From: Erythrobacteraceae bacterium | Lineage (GTDB): Bacteria > Pseudomonadota > Alphaproteobacteria > Sphingomonadales > Sphingomonadaceae | Length of the DNA stretch: 33,022 bases | Direction: 5' to 3' | Assembly (NCBI GenBank): GCA_947479055.1 | Contig: CANJYE010000033.1 | Location: 1 to 33,022 of the forward strand | Part shown: positions 8,039 through 17,692 of the stretch, one piece after another | Layout: every line of letters begins with the position of its first letter | Position numbering within the stretch: the stretch's first letter is position 1 | The notes under the pieces: model-generated | The model's input: only the letters and a program-made list of their open reading frames with translations | Databases searched by the model: none | Told to the model about the DNA's origin: nothing | Program-made: the position numbers and the translations under genes

Positions 8039-8407
8039 ATGTTTACCGTGATAGGCCTATTCAAGCGCCGCCCCGGGATGACGATGGATGAATTCATCCA
8101 TTACTATGAGAATTTCCATTCCCGGCTCGGCAAGAAAGCGGTGCCGACGATGGTCAGCTACCGGCGGCGCTATTTGCACCCGGTGCCCTACCCCATCGAT
8201 GGCTCGGTGATGGAGCCGGAATACGATGTGATCACCGAAATGTCCTATGCCGACAGGGCAGCCTTTGAGGATGCCAACGGCAAGCTCATGGGCGATGCCG
8301 CGCTCATCGCGATGGTGATTGAGGACGAGGAAAAGCTGTTCGACCGCTCCAAATGTCGGCTCGTGTTCGTCGAGGACCACGAGACCGATATGAGCCCGGA
8401 GCAGTAA
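8039..8407 (+). CDS. EthD-domain (dimeric alpha-beta barrel) protein
   Basis: 122 residues, with AGGAG ahead of the ATG. The opening MFTVIGLFKRRPGMTMDEFIHYYENFHS is a good match in pattern to EthD-type proteins, whose small ferredoxin-like domains form dimers and bind hydrophobic ligands or act in ring and polyketide chemistry. The sequence continues with an E-Y-D-V-I strand and the C-terminal strand RLVFVEDHE expected for the fold. The gene lies 47 bp after the sulfhydrylase on the same strand and may share its transcript, but no functional link to methionine synthesis is known to me. The specific reaction is unknown. Confidence 0.75.
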   Translation: MFTVIGLFKRRPGMTMDEFIHYYENFHSRLGKKAVPTMVSYRRRYLHPVPYPIDGSVMEPEYDVITEMSYADRAAFEDANGKLMGDAALIAMVIEDEEKLFDRSKCRLVFVEDHETDMSPEQ

Positions 8408-8413
8408 CCCTTT

Positions 8414-8427
8414 CGCCCGGGCGGGCG
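8414..8427. terminator. GC-rich palindrome between convergent genes
   Basis: CGCCCG at 8414-8419 and CGGGCG at 8422-8427 form a perfect 6-bp inverted repeat between the EthD-type gene (stop 8407) and the lpd stop (8432). The position suits a terminator serving both strands. On the minus strand it is followed by GAAAGGG, not a T-run, and on the plus strand by GATGTC, so Rho-independent function is only a guess. Confidence 0.3.
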
Positions 8428-8431
8428 GATG

Positions 8432-9844
<1,413 letters not shown>

Positions 9845-9846
9845 GT

Positions 9847-10251
9847 CTATCCCGCAGTCAGTTGGATGTAGTGCCCGTCGACCCAGCCAAAACGGCAGGG
9901 CCCGGAATAGGGTTCAGGTCGCGCCACCGGATTGCTGACCAGGCATTCTCCAAAATCCTTGCCCTGCGGCGCATAAACGATGCCTTGCCACGGCCCTTCG
10001 CCCTCGCACAGCCAGACCAGCATGGCCGGGCCGAGGCGGTCCTTTTCCTTGCTGGCAGCATCGGGCAACGCATGGACCGCAAGAAAGTAATCGCCCCCCG
10101 GAACAAGCCCGGTCACCCGGCCGACTGAGGCACAGCCATCGCTGTGGGGCCCATCGAGCCCGACCGAGGGGACACGTTCCGTCAATTCGGCCAGGGCCGC
10201 CTGCGAGGTTGCGAGCAGCGATGCGGCGATCAGGATGCCGGTGCGGATCAT
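9847..10251 (-). CDS. Small secreted four-cysteine protein between E2 and E3 genes
   Basis: 134 residues from the ATG at 10251; a GTG one codon upstream is also possible. Residues 1-21 form a signal peptide (charged start MIRTGIL, hydrophobic core, cleavage after AALA). The mature part has four cysteines (C40, C82, C103, C119) in a beta-rich sequence ending GWVDGHYIQL, which suggests two disulfides in the periplasm. I do not recognise the family. The E2 stop at 10256-10258 lies four to six bases upstream and lpd starts two bases downstream, so the gene must be cotranscribed with two cytosolic PDH subunits even though its product is exported. Function unknown. Confidence 0.7.
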   Translation of the reverse strand: MIRTGILIAASLLATSQAALAELTERVPSVGLDGPHSDGCASVGRVTGLVPGGDYFLAVHALPDAASKEKDRLGPAMLVWLCEGEGPWQGIVYAPQGKDFGECLVSNPVARPEPYSGPCRFGWVDGHYIQLTAG

Positions 10252-10255
10252 CACC

Positions 10256-11512
10256 TCAGGCCAGCAACCCCAGCGGCTTTTCGACGATATCCTTGAAGGC
10301 CTGCATCAGCAGCGCGCCATCGGCTCCGTCGATGGCGCGATGATCGAAGCTGCCGGTCACGCTCATCACCGTGGCAACGGCCAACGCGTCGTCAATCACA
10401 TAGGGACGCTTCTCGCCCGCGCCGACCGCGAGGATCATCGCCTGCGGCGGATTGATCACTGCGTCGAATTGCTTGATCCCGAACATGCCGAGGTTGGACA
10501 GGCTGGCCGTGCCGCCCTGATATTCATGCGGCTTGAGTTTGCCTTCGCGTGCGCGCTCGGCCAGATCCTTCATTGCGGTCGCGATGCTGGAAATGCTGCG
10601 GGTGGCGGCGTCGGTGATGATCGGGGTGATCAGCCCGCTCGGCGCGGCGACCGCCACCGAGATATCGACCCGGCTGTATTTCCTAAGCTCGTCCCCGGCA
10701 AAGCTGACATTGCATTGCGGCACGCGGGCCAGCGCCTTGGCCAGCGCCTTTATCAGCAGGTCGTTGACCGATAGCTTGATCCCGTCTTCCGCCAGTGCCG
10801 CGTTGAGTTCGCCCCGCAGCTTCAGCAGCGGATCAAGCCGGACGTCCAGCGTGAGGTAGATATGCGGGATGGTCTGCTTCGCTTCGGTCAGGCGGCGGGC
10901 GATGACCTTGCGGACGTTGTTGAGCTTTTCCGCCTCATAGGGAAGGCCGAAGTCTGGCGTCGCCACCGGCGCGGCAGGCGGCGCGTGGAGCGGTGCAGAG
11001 GGAGCGGCAACCGCAGCGTCAGGCGTGCCTTCGACGTCGGCTTTGATGATCCGCCCATGCGGCCCGCTGCCGGTCACGGTCGCGAGGTCGAGCCCCTTGT
11101 CCGCCGCAATCCGCCTGGCCAGCGGCGAGGCAATCACGCGATCGCCTGTCGTCCTGGTGGAAGCCGGGGTCGCTGGCGTTGAGGCAGGAGATGGAGCCTG
11201 CAGCACAGGCGGCACTGGCGGAGCGGCGGTATCCGCCGTGGCCGCGGCCTTGGGAGCGCTCGCACCCTCGTCCTCACCCGCCAACGTGGCGATCACCGTG
11301 CCGACCTTCACGCCTTCGGTTCCCTCGGGCACGGCGATATCGACGATTACCCCTTCATCGACCGCTTCGAATTCCATCGTCGCCTTGTCGGTCTCGATCT
11401 CGGCCATGATGTCGCCCGACGTAACTGTGTCACCCACCTTGACCAGCCATCTGGCGAGGGTGCCTTCCTCCATCGTCGGGGAAAGTGCTGGCATCTTGAT
11501 CGGCGTCGGCAT
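10256..11512 (-). CDS. pdhC: Pyruvate dehydrogenase E2, dihydrolipoamide acetyltransferase
   Basis: 418 residues from the ATG at 11512; an upstream open extension is rejected because the lipoyl domain starts at [17 protein letters not shown]. It transfers acetyl from lipoamide to CoA. Domains: one lipoyl domain (1-78) with lipoylated K43 in [11 protein letters not shown], an Ala/Pro linker, the E1/E3-binding domain (about 125-160, [16 protein letters not shown]), a second Ala/Pro linker, and the catalytic domain (about 190-418) with DHRAIDG at 390-396. It heads the E2-small protein-lpd operon. The E1 genes, which sit directly upstream in many alphaproteobacteria, are absent here. The name is pdhC in alphaproteobacterial usage, aceF in enterobacteria. 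Confidence 0.95.
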   Translation of the reverse strand: MPTPIKMPALSPTMEEGTLARWLVKVGDTVTSGDIMAEIETDKATMEFEAVDEGVIVDIAVPEGTEGVKVGTVIATLAGEDEGASAPKAAATADTAAPPVPPVLQAPSPASTPATPASTRTTGDRVIASPLARRIAADKGLDLATVTGSGPHGRIIKADVEGTPDAAVAAPSAPLHAPPAAPVATPDFGLPYEAEKLNNVRKVIARRLTEAKQTIPHIYLTLDVRLDPLLKLRGELNAALAEDGIKLSVNDLLIKALAKALARVPQCNVSFAGDELRKYSRVDISVAVAAPSGLITPIITDAATRSISSIATAMKDLAERAREGKLKPHEYQGGTASLSNLGMFGIKQFDAVINPPQAMILAVGAGEKRPYVIDDALAVATVMSVTGSFDHRAIDGADGALLMQAFKDIVEKPLGLLA

Positions 11513-11632
11513 GGCGGCGGCGAATTCCTCGTGTGATCGTTCCCATCGGTAATGGTCGATTAGCGCGCGGCGAGCAAGGTTCTTGCGCGCACCAATCAAT
11601 GCGTGGGATAGTCCCGACGAAGGGAGCCGCCG

Positions 11633-12085
11633 ATGCGGGTTTACATGGTCATCATCGACGAAACCGCCGAAGCGCGCGTGGCCCTGCGCTTCGCCGCCCG
11701 GCGCGCGGCCAAGACCGATGGCGCGGTGCATATCGTCGCGCTGGTTCCGCCACAGAGTTTCAGCGTGTTCGGCGCAGTACAGGCCACGATCGAAGCGGAA
11801 GCGCGTGATCGGGCCGAAGTGCTGGCCGCAGGTGCGGCGGGTGCCATCCTCGGCGATGGCGGGAAGGTGCCGGAAATCGCGGTGCGGGTGGGCGAAGGCC
11901 AGAAGGTGGTGCGCGAATATCTCGCGGATCATCCCGAAGTCGCCGCGCTGGTGCTCGGCGCTGCCGGCGAAGGCAATCCAGGCCCGCTGGTCAGCCATTT
12001 TTCGACCTATGCCGGTACCCTGCCCTGCCCGCTGTTCGTCGTCCCCGGCTCGCTCAGCGAGGAGGATATCGACCGGTTGAGCTAG
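11633..12085 (+). CDS. Universal stress protein (UspA-like)
   Basis: 150 residues, with AGGGAG seven bases before the ATG. It has the single Usp-fold pattern: first strand [10 protein letters not shown], helix [17 protein letters not shown], strand VHIVALVPP, and the C-terminal [21 protein letters not shown] followed by [10 protein letters not shown]. The GxxG-9x-G(S/T) ATP-binding pattern is only partly kept, so nucleotide binding is uncertain. Such proteins respond to starvation and oxidative stress but have no fixed biochemical role. The gene is divergent from the E2 operon across a 120-bp intergenic space and ends 3 bp from the convergent rnr stop. Confidence 0.85.
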   Translation: MRVYMVIIDETAEARVALRFAARRAAKTDGAVHIVALVPPQSFSVFGAVQATIEAEARDRAEVLAAGAAGAILGDGGKVPEIAVRVGEGQKVVREYLADHPEVAALVLGAAGEGNPGPLVSHFSTYAGTLPCPLFVVPGSLSEEDIDRLS

Positions 12086-12088
12086 CGC

Positions 12089-14395
12089 TTACCGCTTGCC
12101 CTTGCCCTGATGGCGGATATTGCCCGGGCGACCGCGCTTGCCGGTCGCGAACTTGGCCTTCTTGTTGCGCGCGGATGGCGGTGGACGATCGCCGCGCCGC
12201 TCGATCGGCGCGCCGTCGCAGTCGACCGGCTCGAATTTCAGCGCACCCGTCAGCGGATTGGCCTCGGCCAGCCGCAGCTTGAGGCGATCACCAAGGGCAT
12301 AGCTGACCCCGGTTCTCTCCCCGGTCAGGGTCCGCGCAGCTTCGTCATGGTTGAAATAGTCGCGGCCCAGCGTGGAAACCGGCACCAGCCCATCGCCGCC
12401 CAACCCGATGATCGTGGCGAATAGGCCGAATTTCTGCACGCCTGTCACCCGGGTATCGAACACTTCGCCGATATGACCGGACAGCCATGCGGCGACATAG
12501 CGGTCGATCGTGTCGCGCTCTGCCTCCATCGCCCGCCTCTCGGTCATGCTGATCGCCTCACTCACCCGGGTGAGATCGGCGTGGTCGCGCTCGGACAGGC
12601 CGGAAGTCGGCGGAAGATCGGCCTTCGGCTTGGGCTGTTCGAGTGCGAAGGCATCGACCAGTGCGCGGTGGACCAGCAAATCGGCATAGCGCCGGATCGG
12701 CGAGGTAAAATGGGCATAGCTGCCCAGCCCCAGCCCGAAGTGCCCGGCATTGCGCGGCCCGTAATAGGCCTGTGTCTGGCTGCGCAGCACCGCTTCCATC
12801 ACCAATGCCTTCTCGGCCTCGTCAGCTATGTCCTTGAGCATGCGGTTGAACAGGCCGGGGGTGATGACCTGACCCAGTGCCAGCTTGCGCTCGAACGTGG
12901 CGAGATAATCCTTGAGCGCGACCAGCTTTTCCCGGCTCGGCGGTTCGTGGATGCGATAGACCACCGGGGCGGTCTTGCTTTCAAGCGCCTTGGCCGCCGC
13001 GACATTGGCCGCGATCATGAAATCCTCGACCACGCGGTGTGCGTCGAGCCGTTCGCGCAGGGCGATCTCTGCGATCCTGCCCTGTTCGTCCAGCACTACA
13101 CGCCGTTCGGGAATTTCCAGCTCCAGCGGGTCGCGTGCGTGGCGGGCTGTTTCCAGCGCCTTCCAGCAGGCCCAGAGGTTGCGCAGGTTCTCGTCCGCCT
13201 CGCCGTTGTCGATCCGCGCCTGCGCGTCCTCATAAGCGATGTTTCCGGCAATCCGCACCAGAGCGCGGGTGAAGCGCCACTCGGTCACCTTGCCATCGGG
13301 CGCAATGGTCAGATGGCAGACCATCGCCGCCCGGTCTTCGCCCTGCTTGAGCGAGCAGACATCGGCGGACAGCACCTCGGGCAACATCGGCACCACCCGG
13401 TCGGGGAAATAGGCCGAATTACCACGCTTCCTCGCCTCGCGGTCGATCAGACTGCCGGGGCGAACATAGAACGACACATCGGCAATCGCTACCACCGCGC
13501 GGAACCCGCCCGCGTCGTCGGGCTCGGCCCAGATCGCATCATCATGGTCGCGCGCGTCGGCGGGATCGATGGCGACGATCGGCAGATGCCGCAGATCCTC
13601 GCGGCGCTGCTCGTCCAGCGCCAACTTCGCGGCAACACCGGCCTCGTCCAGCGTGTCCTGCCCGAACACATGCGGGATGCCGAACTTGTGGATCGCGATC
13701 AGGCTGTAGGCACGCGGCGCCAGCGGATCGCCCAGCACCTGCACCACCTTGACCCCAGAACGCGGCGATTTTCCGGCGGGTTCAGCCAGCACCAGCTGTC
13801 CGGCCTCCGCCCCGCCAAGATCGGCGATCGGCGAGGAACTGCGCACCCGTTTGTCGACCGGAGCGAGCCAACCCTTGCCAGCCCCGTCGAACTCTACCAC
13901 GCCAAGCAGTGCCTCGGCGCTGTCGGGCAGCTTCTTCATCGGATAGGCCAGCCAGCCCGAACCGGTCTCCTCGGTGCGGGCGAGCACGCGGTCGCCCTTG
14001 CGCAGCGCCGGACCACCTTTGGTGGAGCCCCGGGCAGCGCCCTTCCTGCCCTCCACCACGCGCAGGCGCGGCGGCGGGAGCGCATCATCGGGCTGCCAGC
14101 TGTCGGGGATGGCAATCGCCTCACCATCCTCGATATCGACCACGCGCAGCACGGTCACCTTGGGCACCCCGCCCATGCGGTGGAAAGCTGTGCGCTTGCC
14201 GTCGATCAGCCCTTCGTCGGCCATGTCCTTGAGCAGCGCCTTGAGCGCGATCTTTTCCTGCCCCTGCAAGCCAAAGGCGCGCGCGATCTCACGCCTGCCG
14301 GCGGTTGTGTCGGAGGTCTGGATGAAATCGAGAATCTGCTGCTTGCTGGGCAGGCCGGGAGGAAATTTGCGCGTCAACTCAATAAGACCGGGCAA
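12089..14395 (-). CDS. rnr: Ribonuclease R, 3'-5' exoribonuclease
   Basis: 768 residues. RNase R degrades structured RNA processively from the 3' end. Seen: an N-terminal winged-helix-like segment (about 1-75), cold-shock-type OB regions to about 235, the RNB catalytic signature DPADARDHDDAIW at 277-289 with its metal-binding aspartates, HFTSPIRRYADLLVHRAL, a C-terminal S1 domain (TGVQKFGLFATI) and a short Lys/Arg-rich tail shorter than in E. coli. The start is a TTG at 14395, since no ATG or GTG precedes the conserved N-terminus; another TTG lies six codons in. It overlaps the proS 3' end by 17 bp, so translation is probably coupled to proS. Confidence 0.95.
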   Translation of the reverse strand: MPGLIELTRKFPPGLPSKQQILDFIQTSDTTAGRREIARAFGLQGQEKIALKALLKDMADEGLIDGKRTAFHRMGGVPKVTVLRVVDIEDGEAIAIPDSWQPDDALPPPRLRVVEGRKGAARGSTKGGPALRKGDRVLARTEETGSGWLAYPMKKLPDSAEALLGVVEFDGAGKGWLAPVDKRVRSSSPIADLGGAEAGQLVLAEPAGKSPRSGVKVVQVLGDPLAPRAYSLIAIHKFGIPHVFGQDTLDEAGVAAKLALDEQRREDLRHLPIVAIDPADARDHDDAIWAEPDDAGGFRAVVAIADVSFYVRPGSLIDREARKRGNSAYFPDRVVPMLPEVLSADVCSLKQGEDRAAMVCHLTIAPDGKVTEWRFTRALVRIAGNIAYEDAQARIDNGEADENLRNLWACWKALETARHARDPLELEIPERRVVLDEQGRIAEIALRERLDAHRVVEDFMIAANVAAAKALESKTAPVVYRIHEPPSREKLVALKDYLATFERKLALGQVITPGLFNRMLKDIADEAEKALVMEAVLRSQTQAYYGPRNAGHFGLGLGSYAHFTSPIRRYADLLVHRALVDAFALEQPKPKADLPPTSGLSERDHADLTRVSEAISMTERRAMEAERDTIDRYVAAWLSGHIGEVFDTRVTGVQKFGLFATIIGLGGDGLVPVSTLGRDYFNHDEAARTLTGERTGVSYALGDRLKLRLAEANPLTGALKFEPVDCDGAPIERRGDRPPPSARNKKAKFATGKRGRPGNIRHQGKGKR

Positions 14396-15920
14396 CGAAG
14401 ATGCGTTCTACCGCAGGCGCGCCGGTGAACAGACAGCTCCCGTCGGCGGGCATCGCATTCATCGGCACGTTGCGGATGGTCAGCTTCAGCGCTTTCAACT
14501 GTTCCACCACCTGATCGAGCGCGGCGCCGGTCGGTTTCGACCACTGCACCTCGACCCAGCCCGGGAATTGGTTTGCGTCGGTGAAGAACTCCGCCAGCGC
14601 ATCGAGGCTGGCGATGCCGCGCGTGATATTGACGTCGCGCCGCTCCTTCGCTTCGGCCAGCATGCCCGTCTGGATCGCCTCAAGCAGGGAAGGCGCCTGC
14701 GAGGAAAATCCGTCGCAACTGTGGTTCTGGAAATTCGGCTTGCCGTTCTCGGCCCAGAGCTGGTCGCGCCGCAGCATGCTGACAGTGCCGTTCTCGCGGT
14801 CGCGCCCGCCGATCTCGAGAACGATCGGCACGCCTTTGCGGACCCAGTCCCAGCGCTTGTTGGCTGCCTTGCCCGGCTTCCTGTCGAGCAGGACGCGAAC
14901 GGGTTCGCGCAGGGCGATCAGGTCCGCCAGCTTGTCGCGCAATTCCTCGCAATAGGCCAGCAACGCCCCATCGCCGTCATCGTCGCGCAGCATCGGCAGA
15001 ATCACGATCTGCCAGGGCGCAATTGCGGGCGGCACGCGCAACCCGTCATCGTCGCCGTGGGTCATGATGACGCCGCCGATCAGCCGGGTCGATACGCCCC
15101 AGCTGGTGGTGTGGCACAGTTGCTGGCCGCCTTCCTGATCCTGATAGCGGATGCCCGCCGCCTCGGCGAAGCTGGTGCCGAGGTAATGCGAGGTGCCAGC
15201 CTGCAACGCTTTGCCGTCCTGCATCATCGCCTCGATGCTGTAGGTCGCCTCGGCACCGGGGAAACGCTCGTTCTCGGGCTTTTCGCCGGCGATCACCGGC
15301 ATGGCCAGCACATCTTCGGCAAAGCCGCGGTACATCTCCAGCGCGCGCAGCGTTTCGACCATCGCGTCATCGCGGGTTGCGTGGGCGGTGTGGCCTTCCT
15401 GCCAGAGGAATTCGGTGGTACGCAGGAACATGCGGGTGCGCATTTCCCAGCGCACGACATTGGCCCACTGGTTGGTCAGCAGCGGCAGGTCACGCCAGCT
15501 CTGCACCCAGCGAGCCATCGCCGCGCCGATCACCGTCTCGGAGGTGGGGCGGACGACCAGCGGTTCTTCCAGCTTCGCTTCGGGATCGGGCACCAGCCCG
15601 CCCTTGCCATCCGAGATCAGCCGGTGATGGGTGACAACCGCCATTTCCTTGGCAAAACCATCGACGTGTTCGGCTTCCTTGGAGAAATAGGACAGCGGGA
15701 TGAACAGCGGAAAATAGCAGTTTTCCACCCCGGCAGCCTTGATCCGCCGGTCCATCAACTGCTGGATCCGTTCCCAGATGCCATAGCCCCAGGGCTTGAT
15801 CACCATGCAGCCGCGCACGCCGGATTCCTCGGCCATGTCGGCTTGGGAAACGACCGCCTGATACCATTGGGCGAAATCGTCGGCGCGTTTGATCGTCAGG
15901 GCGTGGCGGATGGCGGACAC
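14379..15920 (-). CDS. proS: Prolyl-tRNA synthetase of the archaeal/eukaryal architecture
   Basis: 513 residues from a GTG at 15920. It charges tRNA(Pro). Seen: class II motif 2 LNQWANVVRWEMRTRMFLRT, the TSE segment RPTSETVIG, EFLWQEGHTAHATRDD, GTSHYLGTSFAEAAG, and a motif 3 region ending MTHGDDDGLRVPP. These match the Thermus/archaeal/eukaryal type, not the E. coli type: there is no insertion domain and the chain ends in the typical C-terminal tyrosine (VARSY). The extra C-terminal domain is short and has kept only one cysteine (SCLFTG), so the four-cysteine zinc site of the Thermus enzyme is missing. It forms an overlapping pair with rnr. Confidence 0.93.
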   Translation of the reverse strand: MSAIRHALTIKRADDFAQWYQAVVSQADMAEESGVRGCMVIKPWGYGIWERIQQLMDRRIKAAGVENCYFPLFIPLSYFSKEAEHVDGFAKEMAVVTHHRLISDGKGGLVPDPEAKLEEPLVVRPTSETVIGAAMARWVQSWRDLPLLTNQWANVVRWEMRTRMFLRTTEFLWQEGHTAHATRDDAMVETLRALEMYRGFAEDVLAMPVIAGEKPENERFPGAEATYSIEAMMQDGKALQAGTSHYLGTSFAEAAGIRYQDQEGGQQLCHTTSWGVSTRLIGGVIMTHGDDDGLRVPPAIAPWQIVILPMLRDDDGDGALLAYCEELRDKLADLIALREPVRVLLDRKPGKAANKRWDWVRKGVPIVLEIGGRDRENGTVSMLRRDQLWAENGKPNFQNHSCDGFSSQAPSLLEAIQTGMLAEAKERRDVNITRGIASLDALAEFFTDANQFPGWVEVQWSKPTGAALDQVVEQLKALKLTIRNVPMNAMPADGSCLFTGAPAVERIFVARSY

Positions 15921-15967
15921 AGGTTATCGCTCTCGATTCGAATTGTGGAAACTTTGAGAGCCCCGAT

Positions 15968-15981
15968 GGCGCTTGCGCGCC
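15968..15981 (-). terminator. Short hairpin with GCAA tetraloop at the phaR 3' end
   Basis: Read on the minus strand, GGCGC-GCAA-GCGCC begins at the last base of the phaR stop codon: a perfect 5-bp GC stem with a GNRA-type loop. The next bases are ATCGGGG, so there is no U-run. It may protect the 3' end or help Rho termination between phaR and proS, which lies 61 bp downstream. Confidence 0.35.
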
Positions 15982-16550
15982 TATTTGCCAAGCGAGTCGA
16001 GCTTGCGTTGCATTTCGGCCATCTGCCTGCGCAGCGCGTCGAGTTCGTCGCCTTCTGCTTCCTCTGCCTTGGGTGGCGAGGCAGCCGCAGCCGCAGCCGC
16101 GCCCGGCATGAAGGCCGATGCAGCGGCCTTGAACATGGCGAGGTTGGTCTGCGCGATCTTTGCCAGCGGATTGCTGCCCAAGGTCTGCTCGAACACTTCC
16201 TGCAGCTTGCCCTGGTTGGCGCGGAAATTCTGCATTGAAGCTTCGAGGTAATGCGGCATCATAGATTGCATCGAATTGCCGTACATCGAAATCAGCTGGC
16301 GCAGGAAGCTGACCGGCAGCATTTGTTCCCCGCCGCTGGCTTCTTCTTCCATGATGATCTGGGTGAGGATCGAATGGGTGATGTCATTGCCGGTCTTGGC
16401 GTCGAGCACCTGGAAATCCACCCCTTGGCGAGTCATCCGGGCGAGATCGTCCAGCGTGATATAGCTGGATGAACTGGTGTTATAGAGGCGCCGGTTGGCG
16501 TATTTCTTGATGATTACCGGGCCATCAGCAGCATTACGATCCCTGGCCAT
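15981..16550 (-). CDS. phaR: Polyhydroxyalkanoate synthesis repressor PhaR
   Basis: 189 residues from the ATG at 16550, which has GGGGAAGG five bases ahead; an ATG 11 codons upstream lacks this signal. Seen: the PHB accumulation regulator DNA-binding domain IIKKYANRRLYNTSSSSYITLDDLARMTRQG (about residues 12-45), then the PHB-associated helical segment rich in Met and Gln around SMYGNSMQSMMPHYLEASM, an Ala/Pro linker, and a C-terminal coiled coil ELDALRRQMAEMQRKLDSL. PhaR represses phasin genes and its own gene until it is titrated by PHB granules. The TGC-rich palindrome at 16591-16609 sits within its promoter, which fits autoregulation. Confidence 0.93.
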   Translation of the reverse strand: MARDRNAADGPVIIKKYANRRLYNTSSSSYITLDDLARMTRQGVDFQVLDAKTGNDITHSILTQIIMEEEASGGEQMLPVSFLRQLISMYGNSMQSMMPHYLEASMQNFRANQGKLQEVFEQTLGSNPLAKIAQTNLAMFKAAASAFMPGAAAAAAASPPKAEEAEGDELDALRRQMAEMQRKLDSLGK

Positions 16551-16581
16551 GTCGGCCTTCCCCTTTTTGCGTCGATGCTGC

Positions 16582-16622
16582 ATTTAGCACGTGCAGTATA
16601 TGCACTGCAACATCGCATGCAA
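16582..16622 (-). promoter_or_regulatory. phaR promoter with overlapping TGC-rich palindromes (probable PhaR operator)
   Basis: On the minus strand, TTGCAG (16605-16610) and CTAAAT (16582-16587) are 17 bp apart and can serve as -35 and -10. A second option is TTGCAT (16617-16622) with TATACT (16595-16600), 16 bp apart. The spacer holds GTGCA-GTATA-TGCAC (16591-16605) and, overlapping it, TGCAGT...ACTGCA (16592-16597 and 16604-16609), next to the palindrome GCATGC. PhaR proteins are known to bind TGC-rich palindromic sites and to repress themselves. Placement between -35 and -10 is what an autorepressor site would need. Confidence 0.6.
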
Positions 16623-16645
16623 AAGAACGGAATCAAGGCGATTCT

Positions 16646-17692
16646 CTAGCGGCTGTAACGCTGGCCAAGCAGGGTAAGCAGTTCGTATTGCGACAGTCCT
16701 GACTTCTTTGCCGCCTCCGGCAAGGCGTAGGGCACCTCGAGCCAGTCGCCTTCGGCGAGGCCCGGCGCGGCTGTCAGATCGACCACCACCATGTCCATCG
16801 ACACACGGCCGAGCAACGGCAGGCTGGTATCGCCATGGCGCAGGGCACCCTTGCCCGACCAGCAGCGCAAGAACCCGTCGGCATAACCGAGCGAGACCAC
16901 GCCGACCGTCATCGCACGCTCTGCGGTGAAAACCGCATTGTAGCCCACGCTGTCGCCTGGCGAGAGCTGGCGCAGCTGGATGATCGCGGCATGCGGGCGT
17001 GCGACCTGGCGGATCGAACCGGCCAGTTCGTCGCGCGGAATGCCGCCGTAGAGCGAGAGGCCCGGGCGGGTCAGGTCGAAGGCGTAATCGTTGCCCAGCG
17101 TAATGCCCGCGCTGTTGGCGAAGCTGCGGCGGCGGGCTGGAATGAGGGCGCAGGCTTGGGAAAAGCGGCTGAGCTGCCGTGCGTTCTGCGGGCTGTCCTC
17201 GTCTGCCGAGGCCAGATGGGACAGCAGTGTATCGATCTCGAGGCGGGCAACGAGCGGGTCGCCCAGCGCATCCACCGGCAGGCCGAGCCGATTGATCCCG
17301 CTATCGACCATCAGGTCGCAGGGTCCGCCGCCGCTGTCCAACCATAGCCGCGCCTGGAACAGGCTGTTGAGCACCGGACGAACGCCAGTGGCGAGCGCAT
17401 AGGCCACGTCCTCGCCAGTGATCGGTCCGTGCAGCACGGATAGCTGCTGCGGCGGGACATGGTCAAGGACGCCGGCCACCTCGCCCCAATGCGCCACGAA
17501 GAAATCGCGGCATCCCGCCTCATGCAGGACCGGCACCACCGCTTCCACTCCCAGCCCATAGGCATTGGCCTTGACTGCGGCACCGGCGCTTGCATTGCCC
17601 GATAGCCGATCGAGCGCGCGCCAGTTACCGGCCAGCGCTTCGGCATCGAGATCGAGGCGGAGCGACGGAGGTGGCAGCCGGTCAGTTCTCAT
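16646..17692 (-). CDS. alr: Alanine racemase
   Basis: 348 residues, about 10 fewer than E. coli Alr but complete. It interconverts L- and D-alanine for peptidoglycan. Seen: PLP lysine K41 in AAVKANAYGLG, a central HLASADEDSP stretch on the barrel, the substrate-side SVGYNAVFTA with the second catalytic tyrosine, GVVSLGYADGF, and LPLLGRVSMDMVVVDLT near the C-terminus. The start overlaps the end of the upstream transporter gene by 11 bp, which implies coupled translation. In many alphaproteobacteria alr is next to radA-cvpA; here the transporter and an IscU-like gene lie between. Confidence 0.94.
   Translation of the reverse strand: MRTDRLPPPSLRLDLDAEALAGNWRALDRLSGNASAGAAVKANAYGLGVEAVVPVLHEAGCRDFFVAHWGEVAGVLDHVPPQQLSVLHGPITGEDVAYALATGVRPVLNSLFQARLWLDSGGGPCDLMVDSGINRLGLPVDALGDPLVARLEIDTLLSHLASADEDSPQNARQLSRFSQACALIPARRRSFANSAGITLGNDYAFDLTRPGLSLYGGIPRDELAGSIRQVARPHAAIIQLRQLSPGDSVGYNAVFTAERAMTVGVVSLGYADGFLRCWSGKGALRHGDTSLPLLGRVSMDMVVVDLTAAPGLAEGDWLEVPYALPEAAKKSGLSQYELLTLLGQRYSR

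Noticed and set aside
11513-11998. Upstream extension of the E2 frame by 162 codons
   Set aside because: It overlaps the universal stress protein gene antisense, and the lipoyl domain begins at the ATG at 11512 as in all E2 proteins.
12473-16238. Very long open frames on the plus strand opposite rnr and proS (651 and 754 codons)
   Set aside because: They are antisense to two unmistakable enzymes. High GC in third positions keeps the opposite strand free of stops, and the translations show no domain.
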